DNA from: Hydrogenovibrio crunogenus
GTDB lineage: Bacteria; Pseudomonadota; Gammaproteobacteria; Thiomicrospirales; Thiomicrospiraceae
NCBI RefSeq assembly: GCF_004786015.1
Contig: NZ_CP032096.1
Location: 2,108,001-2,172,000, forward strand
DNA length: 64,000 nt
Reading direction: 5' to 3'
The notes beneath the pieces were generated by a model. That model saw only the letters and a program-made list of their open reading frames with translations, was not told the origin of the DNA and made no database searches. This document shows, piece after piece, positions 28,677 to 36,922 of the stretch. The position numbers were made by a program, and so were the translations under genes. How positions within the stretch are numbered: position 1 is the first letter of the stretch; each line of letters starts with the position of its first letter.

Positions 28677-28702
28677 TCATTTCAGTCATCGACATGAAAT
28701 GA
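28677..28702. promoter_or_regulatory. Inverted repeat TCATTTCA-N10-TGAAATGA
   Basis: Perfect 8-bp arms with a 10-base spacer, about 45 bp before the start at 28748. It could be an operator or a hairpin in the leader RNA of the four-gene cluster. Confidence 0.45.
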
Positions 28703-28747
28703 GCGACGTTACACGGACACAATTCATCCAAATCTTTAGGAGAAACA

Positions 28748-29038
28748 ATGAGTACGAGTAACAAACAAGCCTATCAGGAAAAACTTCAAGCCCAGCTTGA
28801 CGAATGGTCCGCTGATATCGACAAGTTAAAGGCCAAAGCACGTCAAGCAGATGCCGATGCGCAACTGGACTACAATCAAGAAATTGAAACCTTAAAAGCA
28901 TACCAGGCACAAGCCAATGCCAAATTGTCTGAGCTCAAATCAGCCAGTGATGATGCATGGCAGGACTTAAAAGGCGGAACGGAAGAAGCCTGGAAAACCC
29001 TTCAAACCGCAATCAAATCTGCAGCAGATCGCTTCTAG
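28748..29038 (+). CDS. Coiled-coil protein, 96 residues
   Basis: No signal peptide. Nearly all helical with charged heptads (EKLQAQLDEWSADIDKLKAK) and a short amphipathic C-terminus (AWKTLQTAIKSAADRF). It resembles small coiled-coil stress proteins of the Sll1863 kind, but I cannot assign a function. An excellent ribosome site AGGAGA precedes the ATG. First gene of a four-gene cluster. Its DAWQDLKGGTEEAWKTLQ segment resembles SWDQMKKGFSEAYQAVNQ in the next gene, suggesting related ends. Confidence 0.75.
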   Translation: MSTSNKQAYQEKLQAQLDEWSADIDKLKAKARQADADAQLDYNQEIETLKAYQAQANAKLSELKSASDDAWQDLKGGTEEAWKTLQTAIKSAADRF

Positions 29039-29100
29039 TTTCGTTTAACCGCATTCCTTACCCGCATTCACATCAGACTCACTCAAACGAGGCCTTAACT

Positions 29101-29565
29101 ATGAAATGGAATAAAAGCACGCTAGCTGCCTCTATCCTAGTGACACTCATCACTATGATAAACATGCCATTGGCTACGGCAGCAAATGATGACGCCTCTT
29201 TCGATGCCGTTAAAAAAGAATCGAAAGAGCTGATGCAATCACTCAAGTCTTACTCTGCGAAGCAAAAAGATGAAGCCATTCAAGCGACTCAAAAGGCATT
29301 AAATAAGATTGACGCTCGTATTGACCGCTTGGAAGAAGACGTCCGAAAAAACTGGAATGAGATGGATGCGGCTACACAAAAACAAACCGAGGAAAGCCTC
29401 AAAGCACTCCGACAACAGCGTAACAAAGTCTCGGAGTGGTATGGTAGCCTTAAAAACAGCTCTGCTGAAAGCTGGGATCAGATGAAAAAAGGCTTTTCTG
29501 AAGCTTATCAAGCTGTTAATCAAGCTTGGAAAAAGTCAGTTGAAGCTTTCCAGTCTGAAGATTAA
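29101..29565 (+). CDS. Exported helical protein, hypothetical
   Basis: 154 residues from ATG at 29101, with ACGAGG 9 bases upstream. An upstream frame extension to 28957 overlaps the previous gene and is not needed. Signal peptide 1-27 ends LATA-ANDD. The mature protein is charged and helical (KIDARIDRLEEDVRKNWNEM), with no Cys. I infer a periplasmic coiled-coil protein. Its C-terminal segment is similar to that of the preceding cytosolic protein, so the pair may be compartment-specific versions of one module. Confidence 0.72.
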   Translation: MKWNKSTLAASILVTLITMINMPLATAANDDASFDAVKKESKELMQSLKSYSAKQKDEAIQATQKALNKIDARIDRLEEDVRKNWNEMDAATQKQTEESLKALRQQRNKVSEWYGSLKNSSAESWDQMKKGFSEAYQAVNQAWKKSVEAFQSED

Positions 29566-29614
29566 TTTTCTCAAAATCATTTAAATTTAAACATACTTAA
29601 AGGAGACCCCTCTT

Positions 29615-29905
29615 ATGTCAAGTTCAGAATACCATGAACCCGTCAATGAATTATCACATGAAACGCGTGACATGCATCGTGCACTAATGTCCATCATGGA
29701 AGAATTCGAAGCCATCGATTGGTACAACCAGCGTATTGAAACCTGCAAGGATGAAGAACTCAAATCCATCTTAATTCATAACCGTGATGAAGAAAAAGAG
29801 CATGCATCGATGATGCTGGAGTGGGTGCGTCGCAAAGACAAGGCGCTTGACCAACAAATGAAAGACTATCTCTTTACAGACAAACCGATTACCGATAAAG
29901 GATAA
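29615..29905 (+). CDS. Encapsulated-ferritin family (EncFtn) iron-oxidising protein
   Basis: 96 residues. The pattern ETRDMHRA...MEEFEAIDWYNQR...HNRDEEKEHASM closely follows Rhodospirillum rubrum EncFtn. By position, the ferroxidase ligands Glu32, Glu62 and His65 of that protein correspond to Glu30, Glu60 and His63 here; Trp38 and the entry-site Glu31 and Glu34 correspond to Trp36, Glu29 and Glu32. Family members form a decamer with ferroxidase sites between subunits and depend on an encapsulin shell for iron storage. This one ends KPITDKG, with no recognisable C-terminal targeting peptide, and no encapsulin gene is in the window. Ribosome site AAGGAGA. It might use another shell, a shell gene elsewhere, or act free as an iron detoxifier. 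Confidence 0.85.
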   Translation: MSSSEYHEPVNELSHETRDMHRALMSIMEEFEAIDWYNQRIETCKDEELKSILIHNRDEEKEHASMMLEWVRRKDKALDQQMKDYLFTDKPITDKG

Positions 29906-29957
29906 AGAGGGAGATCACTCATTTTCTGCGCCCTACTCTAATGGAGACAGAAACGGC

Positions 29958-30425
29958 ATGAAACGTTTTTTTGATTTTATTATGACCACAAGCTATTCAC
30001 TGGCCGCTCTGGTTTTATTTGGCATGGCCTTTACTACCATCGGCTGGTCAGTTTATGAGGTCATCGCTGAAGTGGACAATGAAGAACTTCTGAATGGCGA
30101 ATTTGTCTCGATTATGTTGCAATCGGTAGGGGCCATCGTTATTTCAGTTGCGATTATCGATGTTGCCAAATACATGGTGGAAGAAGAGGTCTTTAGAAAT
30201 AAAGAACTGCGTTCCCCCAGAGAAGCCAGACAAACCATCACAAAAGTCGTTGTCATTTTATCGATTGCGGTGGGAATTGAAGGGCTGATTTTTATCTTCA
30301 AAGCAGGCATTCGAGACATTACGTTGCTACTATACCCCACTTCTATGATTATTGCCGCAGTAGTATTGATTGTCGGTCTGGGTGTGTATCAGAAACTCAG
30401 TACGTCTATCGAAAAGAAACCTTAA
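29958..30425 (+). CDS. Four-helix membrane protein, hypothetical
   Basis: 155 residues with four predicted membrane helices (about 10-30, 50-68, 92-112, 118-140) and a cytosolic loop between helices 2 and 3 (EEEVFRNKELRSPREARQTI). Last gene of the cluster with the EncFtn-like gene, 52 bp after it. Its family seems widespread in sulfur-oxidising and epsilon-type bacteria, but I know no function. It could serve as a partner in iron or stress handling by context only. Confidence 0.7.
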   Translation: MKRFFDFIMTTSYSLAALVLFGMAFTTIGWSVYEVIAEVDNEELLNGEFVSIMLQSVGAIVISVAIIDVAKYMVEEEVFRNKELRSPREARQTITKVVVILSIAVGIEGLIFIFKAGIRDITLLLYPTSMIIAAVVLIVGLGVYQKLSTSIEKKP

Positions 30426-30432
30426 ACGGGCT

Positions 30433-32763
30433 TCATTCAACCTTCATTGCCGGGCAAACTTGGTTTCGACCCAGTTGCTTGGCTTTGTATAAGTTTTGGT
30501 CCGCTCGGTTCAAGCAGTCATTGATCACTTCATCTGTCTGGTATTCGGCCACCCCCAGACTCACAGTTTGCGTAATCTTTTCAGGATATTCCTGATCTTC
30601 AATGGATTTTCTGACTTTCTTAGCCAGTTGAATTGCATGAGCCAAAGGCGTTTCAGGGCAAATTAAAATGAACTCTTCACCTCCCCAGCGCCCAAAGATA
30701 TCGATTTTACGGATTTCTTTTTCAACCGTTTGCGCAAACACGACCAGCACCTCATCCCCTACCAGATGACCAAACTGATCGTTCACTTTTTTAAAATTAT
30801 CCAGATCCATCATAATGACACTGAAAGTTGAACCATAGCGGTTAACTCGTTCGACTTCACTGTCCAGGCGCTGGTCTAAATACTGACGATTATACACCCC
30901 GGTTAAATGATCCGTCACTGATAAGATAGAAAGCTGCTTATTGGTTTCTTGAAGCTTTATTTGCGTCTGTCTGAGTTTACGATTAAAAAACGCAAACACC
31001 CCTAGTAACAACAGAATTGGCGCTAAGACAATCGTCATTTGTTGCCAGTTATATTGTTTTTGGTAACTGACTTGTAGCCATCTATTCGAAATATCAGCAT
31101 AAGTTTCCGATGAAATCTGCTGCAATACTTTTTGAATAATACTGTGTAGTTCAGGCCAGTCATCCCGGATCGCAATGGCAATATCAGCCCTGAAAGGCAT
31201 TTCTCCCGATATTTTGACATTTGCCAATCCACTATTTTTGATGTGATGCCCAATCACAGCTACATTATCAACATAGCCGTACGCTTTACCGTTTGCAACC
31301 GCTTCGATACCTTGCTTAGGGTTATCAACCAACAATAAAGACAAATCAGGATAGAATCGCTTTAATTTTGCATGAGAGGCATAATCTTTGACCACACAAA
31401 TCACTTTACCTTTCAACTGCTTCGAGTCGGCAATATAGGGCGCATTTTCCCGTGTTGCGATTGCCATCGGAAACTTAAAATAAGGCACCGTAAAGTTAAC
31501 ATACTCTTTCCTTGCTTCCGTCTCTATAACCGCGGAAAAGACATCCAGTTTTTTCTGTTTCATTTTTTCAACCGCTTCAGGCCAACTTAAATCCGTTGCT
31601 GGTTTAAATTGAATGCCCGTTTTATGCTGAATGACCTGAAAAAGGTCTTTGGCAATCCCTGAAAAACGCCCTTCTTCATCCACAAACTCAACAGGAGCAT
31701 AAGAACGATCAATTGCTAAATTAATAACAGGGTGCTGATTCATCCATTTTTTTTCTTCGGGTGTAAATTCAATTGTTTTCTGAGAAGAGCGATAAATGCC
31801 GTCTTTCAAATTGACCTTGTTATTGATTAAGCCATGCCTTTGAAATAAGTTGGCAATAAATTGCAATCGACCTTCATCCAATGTTCCGATGGGGGTGGTA
31901 CTTAAAGACATCGCGTCCTCAATCGCATTCGCTTCATACATCAGATGCTTAAAACTTTTATTGACCCCATAGTGCGACTGAATATAACGCGCCATTTCCG
32001 CCTTATGCTTCATGGCATATTGCCACCCCTTCAAAGAGGCTCTTCGCATTTTTTCAACCCGTTCAGGGTGCTCGGAAACTTCTTTTTGACTGGTAAAAAG
32101 CATATCTCCATATAAATCAACACCATAATTGATCGGATTAATAACACTGATGGGAATGTTATTTTCACGAAATAAATACGCTTCATTAGTCAAATATCCC
32201 GAATAGGCATCGACTTGGTTTTGTACCAGCATTCCCGTGTCAGATTTGATTGTTCGCTCAATGGTCGGAAAAACGCCCACTTCATGTAGCATGGCTAACA
32301 CGGAAAACCCATCCGTATCTTTTTGGTATAAAGCAATTTTTTTATTTTTAAGCTTATAAGGACTGTCCAGCCCTGAAGAGGCTAACGTAAATAAAACTTG
32401 AGGAGAGTGCTGAAAAATAGGGGCAACAATCACCACCGGAGCTTTTTTAGCCTGGTATAACAGCAGAATGGAATCACTGACGCCATACTGAGCTTTGTGA
32501 TCTAGCACCTGTTGAATATTATTTTCATGTAGGTCACGTTGCCGAATATCAACGTCCAAGCCTTCAGCTTGATAATACCCTTCTTTCTGTGCTGCATAAT
32601 AACCAGCAAACTGAAACTGGTGAAGCCACTTTAATTGTAATGTCACTTTTTCTAGCTTGGAGGAAGGAAGGTCTTTTGATTCTGCATATGAAGCGCTTGA
32701 CAACAAAACACTCCACCCAATACACAACCATATGATTCCCATCATGCCACGTTTGAAAATCAT
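30433..32763 (-). CDS. Membrane diguanylate cyclase with NMT1-like and SBP_bac_3-like periplasmic sensors
   Basis: 776 residues from ATG at 32763, which gives a clean signal peptide ending SYA-ESKD; GTG at 32820 would add 19 residues. NMT1-like domain (about 40-280; LQLKWLHQFQFAGYYAAQ); SBP_bac_3-like (about 315-555; AIDRSYAPVEFVDEEGRF); membrane helix (about 580-600); GGDEF (about 615-770) with GGEEF and inhibitory RKID five residues before it. It lacks the PAS of the paralogue at 8505-11213, so it reads its ligand more directly. It ends 7 bp from the convergent membrane-protein gene. Confidence 0.9.
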   Translation of the reverse strand: MIFKRGMMGIIWLCIGWSVLLSSASYAESKDLPSSKLEKVTLQLKWLHQFQFAGYYAAQKEGYYQAEGLDVDIRQRDLHENNIQQVLDHKAQYGVSDSILLLYQAKKAPVVIVAPIFQHSPQVLFTLASSGLDSPYKLKNKKIALYQKDTDGFSVLAMLHEVGVFPTIERTIKSDTGMLVQNQVDAYSGYLTNEAYLFRENNIPISVINPINYGVDLYGDMLFTSQKEVSEHPERVEKMRRASLKGWQYAMKHKAEMARYIQSHYGVNKSFKHLMYEANAIEDAMSLSTTPIGTLDEGRLQFIANLFQRHGLINNKVNLKDGIYRSSQKTIEFTPEEKKWMNQHPVINLAIDRSYAPVEFVDEEGRFSGIAKDLFQVIQHKTGIQFKPATDLSWPEAVEKMKQKKLDVFSAVIETEARKEYVNFTVPYFKFPMAIATRENAPYIADSKQLKGKVICVVKDYASHAKLKRFYPDLSLLLVDNPKQGIEAVANGKAYGYVDNVAVIGHHIKNSGLANVKISGEMPFRADIAIAIRDDWPELHSIIQKVLQQISSETYADISNRWLQVSYQKQYNWQQMTIVLAPILLLLGVFAFFNRKLRQTQIKLQETNKQLSILSVTDHLTGVYNRQYLDQRLDSEVERVNRYGSTFSVIMMDLDNFKKVNDQFGHLVGDEVLVVFAQTVEKEIRKIDIFGRWGGEEFILICPETPLAHAIQLAKKVRKSIEDQEYPEKITQTVSLGVAEYQTDEVINDCLNRADQNLYKAKQLGRNQVCPAMKVE

Positions 32764-32885
32764 GTCTTTCTTTTCAGGCCACACCCCGTTAAGAAAAGTA
32801 TTCAAAACTTTTTGTACCACTTGCTTTTCTCATTATTTTTTATGATTCCATCATAAACAATTCTGTCTCGCTTGTCAGCGCTTCT

Positions 32886-33623
32886 TTAAAAAAGTTCCAG
32901 CCAATGTAAAAACGTCACTAAGTAGGGCAATATTAGGGCTGTTAAAACCGCTGACAAGGCCATAGCCAACCCTGAAAAAGCCCCCATTTCAGAACTTTCC
33001 TGAAACGAACGAGCTGTCCCGATACCATGTGCGGTCACTCCCATTGCAATCCCTTTCACGCTGTCCTCTTTTATTTTGAGGAGTTGAAATAGCTTAATGC
33101 CCATAATAGCGCCCAAAATTCCAGTGACCACCACCAAAACGGCGGTTAAAGAAGGCAAGCCTCCAATTTTCTCTGAAATCCCCATTGCGATAGGCACCGT
33201 CACAGACTTGGGGGCTAAAGACAACAAAGTTTCCAAACTGGCCCCCGAAGCCCGAGCAATCACAATGGAACTGATGGCGCCAATAACAACGCCTGAGAAC
33301 AAGGCTAAACTGACTGGAAACCAGGTCTGTTTCAGTTTACTGAATTGCTTATAAAGCGGAACCGCCAAGGCGACCGTTGCAGGACCAAGTAGAAAGTGAA
33401 TGAACTGTCCACCTTCAAAATAATCTTCATAAGACATCTCTGACAGCGATAAAAATAAAATCAATAAGGCAATGGCAACCACGACAGGATGTAATAATGC
33501 ATTTTTACCGCTCTTCTCATACAACTTCAACGCCAAAGTGTATGCAACCAAGGTCATCGTCAATCCCATCAAAGGAGACGCCGACAGATAAACCCATAAG
33601 TGACTTAACTGGTTTTCAGTCAT
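32886..33623 (-). CDS. lrgB: LrgB family protein
   Basis: 245 residues with about seven hydrophobic segments. The signature PKSVTVPIAMGISEKIGG and GVTAHGIGTARSFQ are typical. LrgA/LrgB (CidA/CidB) pairs are holin-like systems also linked to glycolate/lactate or pyruvate export (plastid PLGG1 is a fusion). Its start overlaps lrgA by 8 bases. Confidence 0.9.
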   Translation of the reverse strand: MTENQLSHLWVYLSASPLMGLTMTLVAYTLALKLYEKSGKNALLHPVVVAIALLILFLSLSEMSYEDYFEGGQFIHFLLGPATVALAVPLYKQFSKLKQTWFPVSLALFSGVVIGAISSIVIARASGASLETLLSLAPKSVTVPIAMGISEKIGGLPSLTAVLVVVTGILGAIMGIKLFQLLKIKEDSVKGIAMGVTAHGIGTARSFQESSEMGAFSGLAMALSAVLTALILPYLVTFLHWLELF

Positions 33624-33984
33624 GATTCGGCTCCTTTTGGGAGAACTTTTTTTGCGCCCAAAGCATCACAAAAGCTGTTGCAATCATCGTCGCCAATGTA
33701 CTAAAAACCAAGGTCAACCCAATCGGTAGCCATTCACTGATGATCCGGTCAAAATAGACCATAATGCCAACCCCGGCAGGCACAAACAATAAAGATAAGT
33801 GGCTCAGCAGTCCATTCGAGACATCATCCAGTGGCGCACTGGAACGTCCCCGCCATAACAACACCATAAACAGCAGAATCATACCAATAACAGGCCCAGG
33901 AACCGGTAAGTCAAACAAGATAGCGGTCGTTTCACCAATGAGTTGGAAAATAAGCAGTAACGTAATGCCATGCAAAAAGTTCAT
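33616..33984 (-). CDS. lrgA: LrgA/CidA family protein
   Basis: 122 residues, four helices, with FDLPVPGPVIGMILLF and LLFVPAGVGIM, both typical. Partner of the overlapping lrgB. A role in glycolate handling is plausible for an autotroph but is inference. Confidence 0.88.
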   Translation of the reverse strand: MNFLHGITLLLIFQLIGETTAILFDLPVPGPVIGMILLFMVLLWRGRSSAPLDDVSNGLLSHLSLLFVPAGVGIMVYFDRIISEWLPIGLTLVFSTLATMIATAFVMLWAQKKFSQKEPNHD

Positions 33985-34113
33985 GATTCGTCCTTATCAG
34001 ATAAAAGAAAAGCCGGTCGCACCAACTCTTAATGAATGCCTATTCTATAAAAAGCCCCTCTTTTTTTCACAGAATTACACCCTTTCAAAAGGTAAGGCAT
34101 TTATCCTGGACAT

Positions 34114-34143
34114 AAAAAAACCGCCAGGCCTGGCGGTTTTTTT
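34114..34143. terminator. Bidirectional-looking terminator built on the CCAGGCCTGG repeat
   Basis: A seven-A run, then CCGCCAGGCCTGGCGG (34121-34136), then a seven-T run: a perfect palindrome. It lies after the M16 gene on the minus strand and before lrgA. The core is at 34124-34133. Confidence 0.88.
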
Positions 34144-34159
34144 AAACGATGAAGGACGC

Positions 34160-35473
34160 CTATTTTGATTGAGGTTGTCCCACCATCACAGTTAACAATT
34201 TATCAGGATGAATTCTTTCGTTCCAAGCTTTCAATATATCTGCTTTAGAAATCGATTCTATTTTCTTAGGAAACTGTTCTAAATAGTCTAAAGGCAAGTT
34301 ATAAAACCCAATCATCGAAATGTATCCGGCAATTTTTGAATTACTATCAATCCTTAGCGGGAATCCACCAATCAAATTGCTTTTGATTGCAGCGAGCTTC
34401 TTATCGGAAAAGTCTTCCATAAAGTCTGATAAGGTTTGCTTAACCACTTTGTCGGCCTTGGCTGCAGATGCGTTTTTGGTAGACAGTCCAATTTGGAAAG
34501 GGCCGGCGACTTTCATTGGATAAAAACCGCTGGAAACGCCATAGACCAACCCTCGTTTTTCACGTACTTCTTCCATTAACAAAGAACCGAATCCGCTTCC
34601 GCCCAGCAAATGATTCCCTAGAAACAAAGCATAATAGTCCGGATCACCACGCTTAACCCCTATTTGAGCCAACGCATAATAAGTTTGCGACGAATCAAAA
34701 CGTGTCAAAATAGTGTGTGGCTGACTTAAAGGTTTCGGTTCTGGTAGGGCTTTAGGTTTATTTCCTGATGGCAGATTGCGTGTTAGCTGTTCGGCTATTT
34801 TTTCTGCTTGAGCACGGTCAACCGCTCCGACAATGGTCACTTGTGCATTACGCGCTACATAATACTTGTGATAAAAATCTGTTATCTGTTGCGGGGTAAG
34901 GCTTTGAACCGTCTTGATGGTGCCAGCCGTTGGGTGAGCATAGGGATGATCACCATACAGCTTTGCCCACATCGCATCGGATACAATCGCTTGCGGCTGA
35001 ACAGTTTTTTGCTTTAAGCCAATCAACAGACGCGCTTTCTCTCTTGCCAGAATAGACGGCCTGAAAATGGACTGACTGATGACTTCAGACATCAAATCCA
35101 GCGCTGGAGTCAATATATTGGGTCGTGTCAGCGCTCTTAAATGAAGACTGGCTGTATCACGGCCTGCGGACGATCCTATCTGAGCTCCCAGCTCATTAAA
35201 GGTCTCAGAAATACTGTTTTCAGAATGTTTAGGCGTCGCGGTACCAACCAGTCCCGCAGTCATTGAAGCTATCCCCCAATTATCTCCATCTCTGGCAGAT
35301 CCCGCATCAAACAACACTTCAACATCCACCATCGGCAATTCAGGCGCATGAACATAAAGCACCTTACTGCCTTTTTGGGTTTGCCATGTTTGAATATTGA
35401 CATTCGCCAACGCCTGCACTGAAAACAATAAGGCAGTTATCAACAACATCCATTTAACAACCAGACGTTCCAT
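34160..35473 (-). CDS. M16 peptidase-like protein without the zinc motif
   Basis: 437 residues with a signal peptide ending QALA-NVNI. It has the M16 fold motifs (VLFDAGSARDGDNWGIASMT, AQVTIVGAVD, LLGGSGFGSLL, REKRGLVYGVSS) but HxxEH is absent: the region where it should be reads GIASMTAGLVGT. It should therefore be the non-catalytic partner of the upstream gene, as in two-subunit M16 enzymes. Start and stop overlap with that gene (TAATG). Confidence 0.93.
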   Translation of the reverse strand: MERLVVKWMLLITALLFSVQALANVNIQTWQTQKGSKVLYVHAPELPMVDVEVLFDAGSARDGDNWGIASMTAGLVGTATPKHSENSISETFNELGAQIGSSAGRDTASLHLRALTRPNILTPALDLMSEVISQSIFRPSILAREKARLLIGLKQKTVQPQAIVSDAMWAKLYGDHPYAHPTAGTIKTVQSLTPQQITDFYHKYYVARNAQVTIVGAVDRAQAEKIAEQLTRNLPSGNKPKALPEPKPLSQPHTILTRFDSSQTYYALAQIGVKRGDPDYYALFLGNHLLGGSGFGSLLMEEVREKRGLVYGVSSGFYPMKVAGPFQIGLSTKNASAAKADKVVKQTLSDFMEDFSDKKLAAIKSNLIGGFPLRIDSNSKIAGYISMIGFYNLPLDYLEQFPKKIESISKADILKAWNERIHPDKLLTVMVGQPQSK

Positions 35474-36834
35474 TATCGAATCCCTCCGTGCATCATTTGA
35501 CCTGAAGCGGGTTTGGCTTCTTCACCATTCGGCAATAACGTCGCAACCGTCACCGCATCCCGTTTTAAATATTTTTGTGCCACTTTCTGAACCTGTTCCG
35601 GCGTAACCTTTCTCAGGTTTTCAATCCAGTTTTCATAAGTATCTGTGGGCAACCCGACGCTAACCAAAGACCCTAAAATCATCGCTTGCGTCTGAATCGA
35701 ATCTTGATGAAAAACGTATTGTGCTTCTGCATGAGCCAACACACGCTCTAGCTCTTTGTGAGAAACCGGTGTCGACTTGAGTTTATCAATTTCTTTCCAT
35801 AATGCTGCTTCAACTTCTTGTAAGGTTTTACCTTTTGAAGGCGTCGCATCAAAACGAAATAACGTTTCTAAACGACTGGTTTCGTCATAACTGGTCGATG
35901 CACCAGCCACAACTTTTGAGCCACGCACCAAATCCTTGGTCAATCGCGCGCTGTCATCACCATCCAACACACTGCCTAACACAGATAATGCATACACCTC
36001 TGCTGGGTTGTCAGCCGTGACCAAAGAGGGCACATGGAACCCCATCATCAAACTCGGTGATTTTGTCGGGCCTTTTAGTTGTATACGGCGTTCCCCAGCC
36101 TGTTCTATTTCAGTACGGGGCTTAGGGGATGTTATTTGCTCTGCTTGATGAACCCCATAATACTTCTGAGCCCATTGATAAACCTGCTGCGGATCCACAT
36201 CACCAACCACCACTAACGTCGCATTATTCGGCGCATACCATTTTTGATACCAATGACGCACATCTTGCAATGTCCAATGCCGAATATCCGTCATCCAACC
36301 GATGACAGGATGATGCTGAGGGCTGTTCACAAACGCTGTCGCTTTAAACAGTTCATACAATTTGGATTCAGGTTGATCTTCTGTCCGCCATCGACGTTCC
36401 TCGGTCACCACGTCTCTTTCTTTTTGAAATTCTGCCTCTGTGATCACGACATTTCGCATCCGGTCCGCTTCCAACTCCATGACTTTTTCCAAATGCTGTT
36501 TACCAACCACCTGATAGTAAGCCGTGTAATCAGACGAAGTAAAGGCATTATCTTGCCCGCCTAATTTCGACACTATTTTAGAAAATTCCCCCGGCTCAAG
36601 CTTTTGAGTGCCTTTAAACATCATATGCTCAAGCATGTGAGAAAGTCCTGAAATACCGCCATATTCATAGTTTGACCCAACTCTATACCAAACCTGTTGA
36701 ACCGCCACAGGGGCACGATGGTCTTCTTTCACCAAAATTTTCATGCCATTATCAAGCTGAAACTTTGAAACTGTCGCTTGAGCCGGATAAGAAAAAATTA
36801 AAATCAGTCCTAATAAACCGATTCGCATCATCAT
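35473..36834 (-). CDS. M16 zinc peptidase, catalytic subunit
   Basis: 453 residues; signal peptide ends AQA-TVSK. HMLEH in SGLSHMLEHMMFKGT gives the inverted zinc motif, with the downstream Glu in the MELEADRM region. It forms a pair with the inactive partner through the TAATG junction and is probably periplasmic. Ribosome site TAGGAGA. Divergent from ftsY, a common arrangement. Confidence 0.95.
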   Translation of the reverse strand: MMMRIGLLGLILIFSYPAQATVSKFQLDNGMKILVKEDHRAPVAVQQVWYRVGSNYEYGGISGLSHMLEHMMFKGTQKLEPGEFSKIVSKLGGQDNAFTSSDYTAYYQVVGKQHLEKVMELEADRMRNVVITEAEFQKERDVVTEERRWRTEDQPESKLYELFKATAFVNSPQHHPVIGWMTDIRHWTLQDVRHWYQKWYAPNNATLVVVGDVDPQQVYQWAQKYYGVHQAEQITSPKPRTEIEQAGERRIQLKGPTKSPSLMMGFHVPSLVTADNPAEVYALSVLGSVLDGDDSARLTKDLVRGSKVVAGASTSYDETSRLETLFRFDATPSKGKTLQEVEAALWKEIDKLKSTPVSHKELERVLAHAEAQYVFHQDSIQTQAMILGSLVSVGLPTDTYENWIENLRKVTPEQVQKVAQKYLKRDAVTVATLLPNGEEAKPASGQMMHGGIR

Positions 36835-36922
36835 TGGAATCTCCTAAAATAGCCGTAATTTGATTTATAATAACCGAAATAATTCATTCAAGTATGAACG
36901 AAACTTGAAAACAGGAAGACAC

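Noticed and set aside
28957-29100. Extension of the exported helical protein upstream into the coiled-coil gene
   Set aside because: The extra 48 residues overlap the previous gene, and the ATG at 29101 gives a clean signal peptide.
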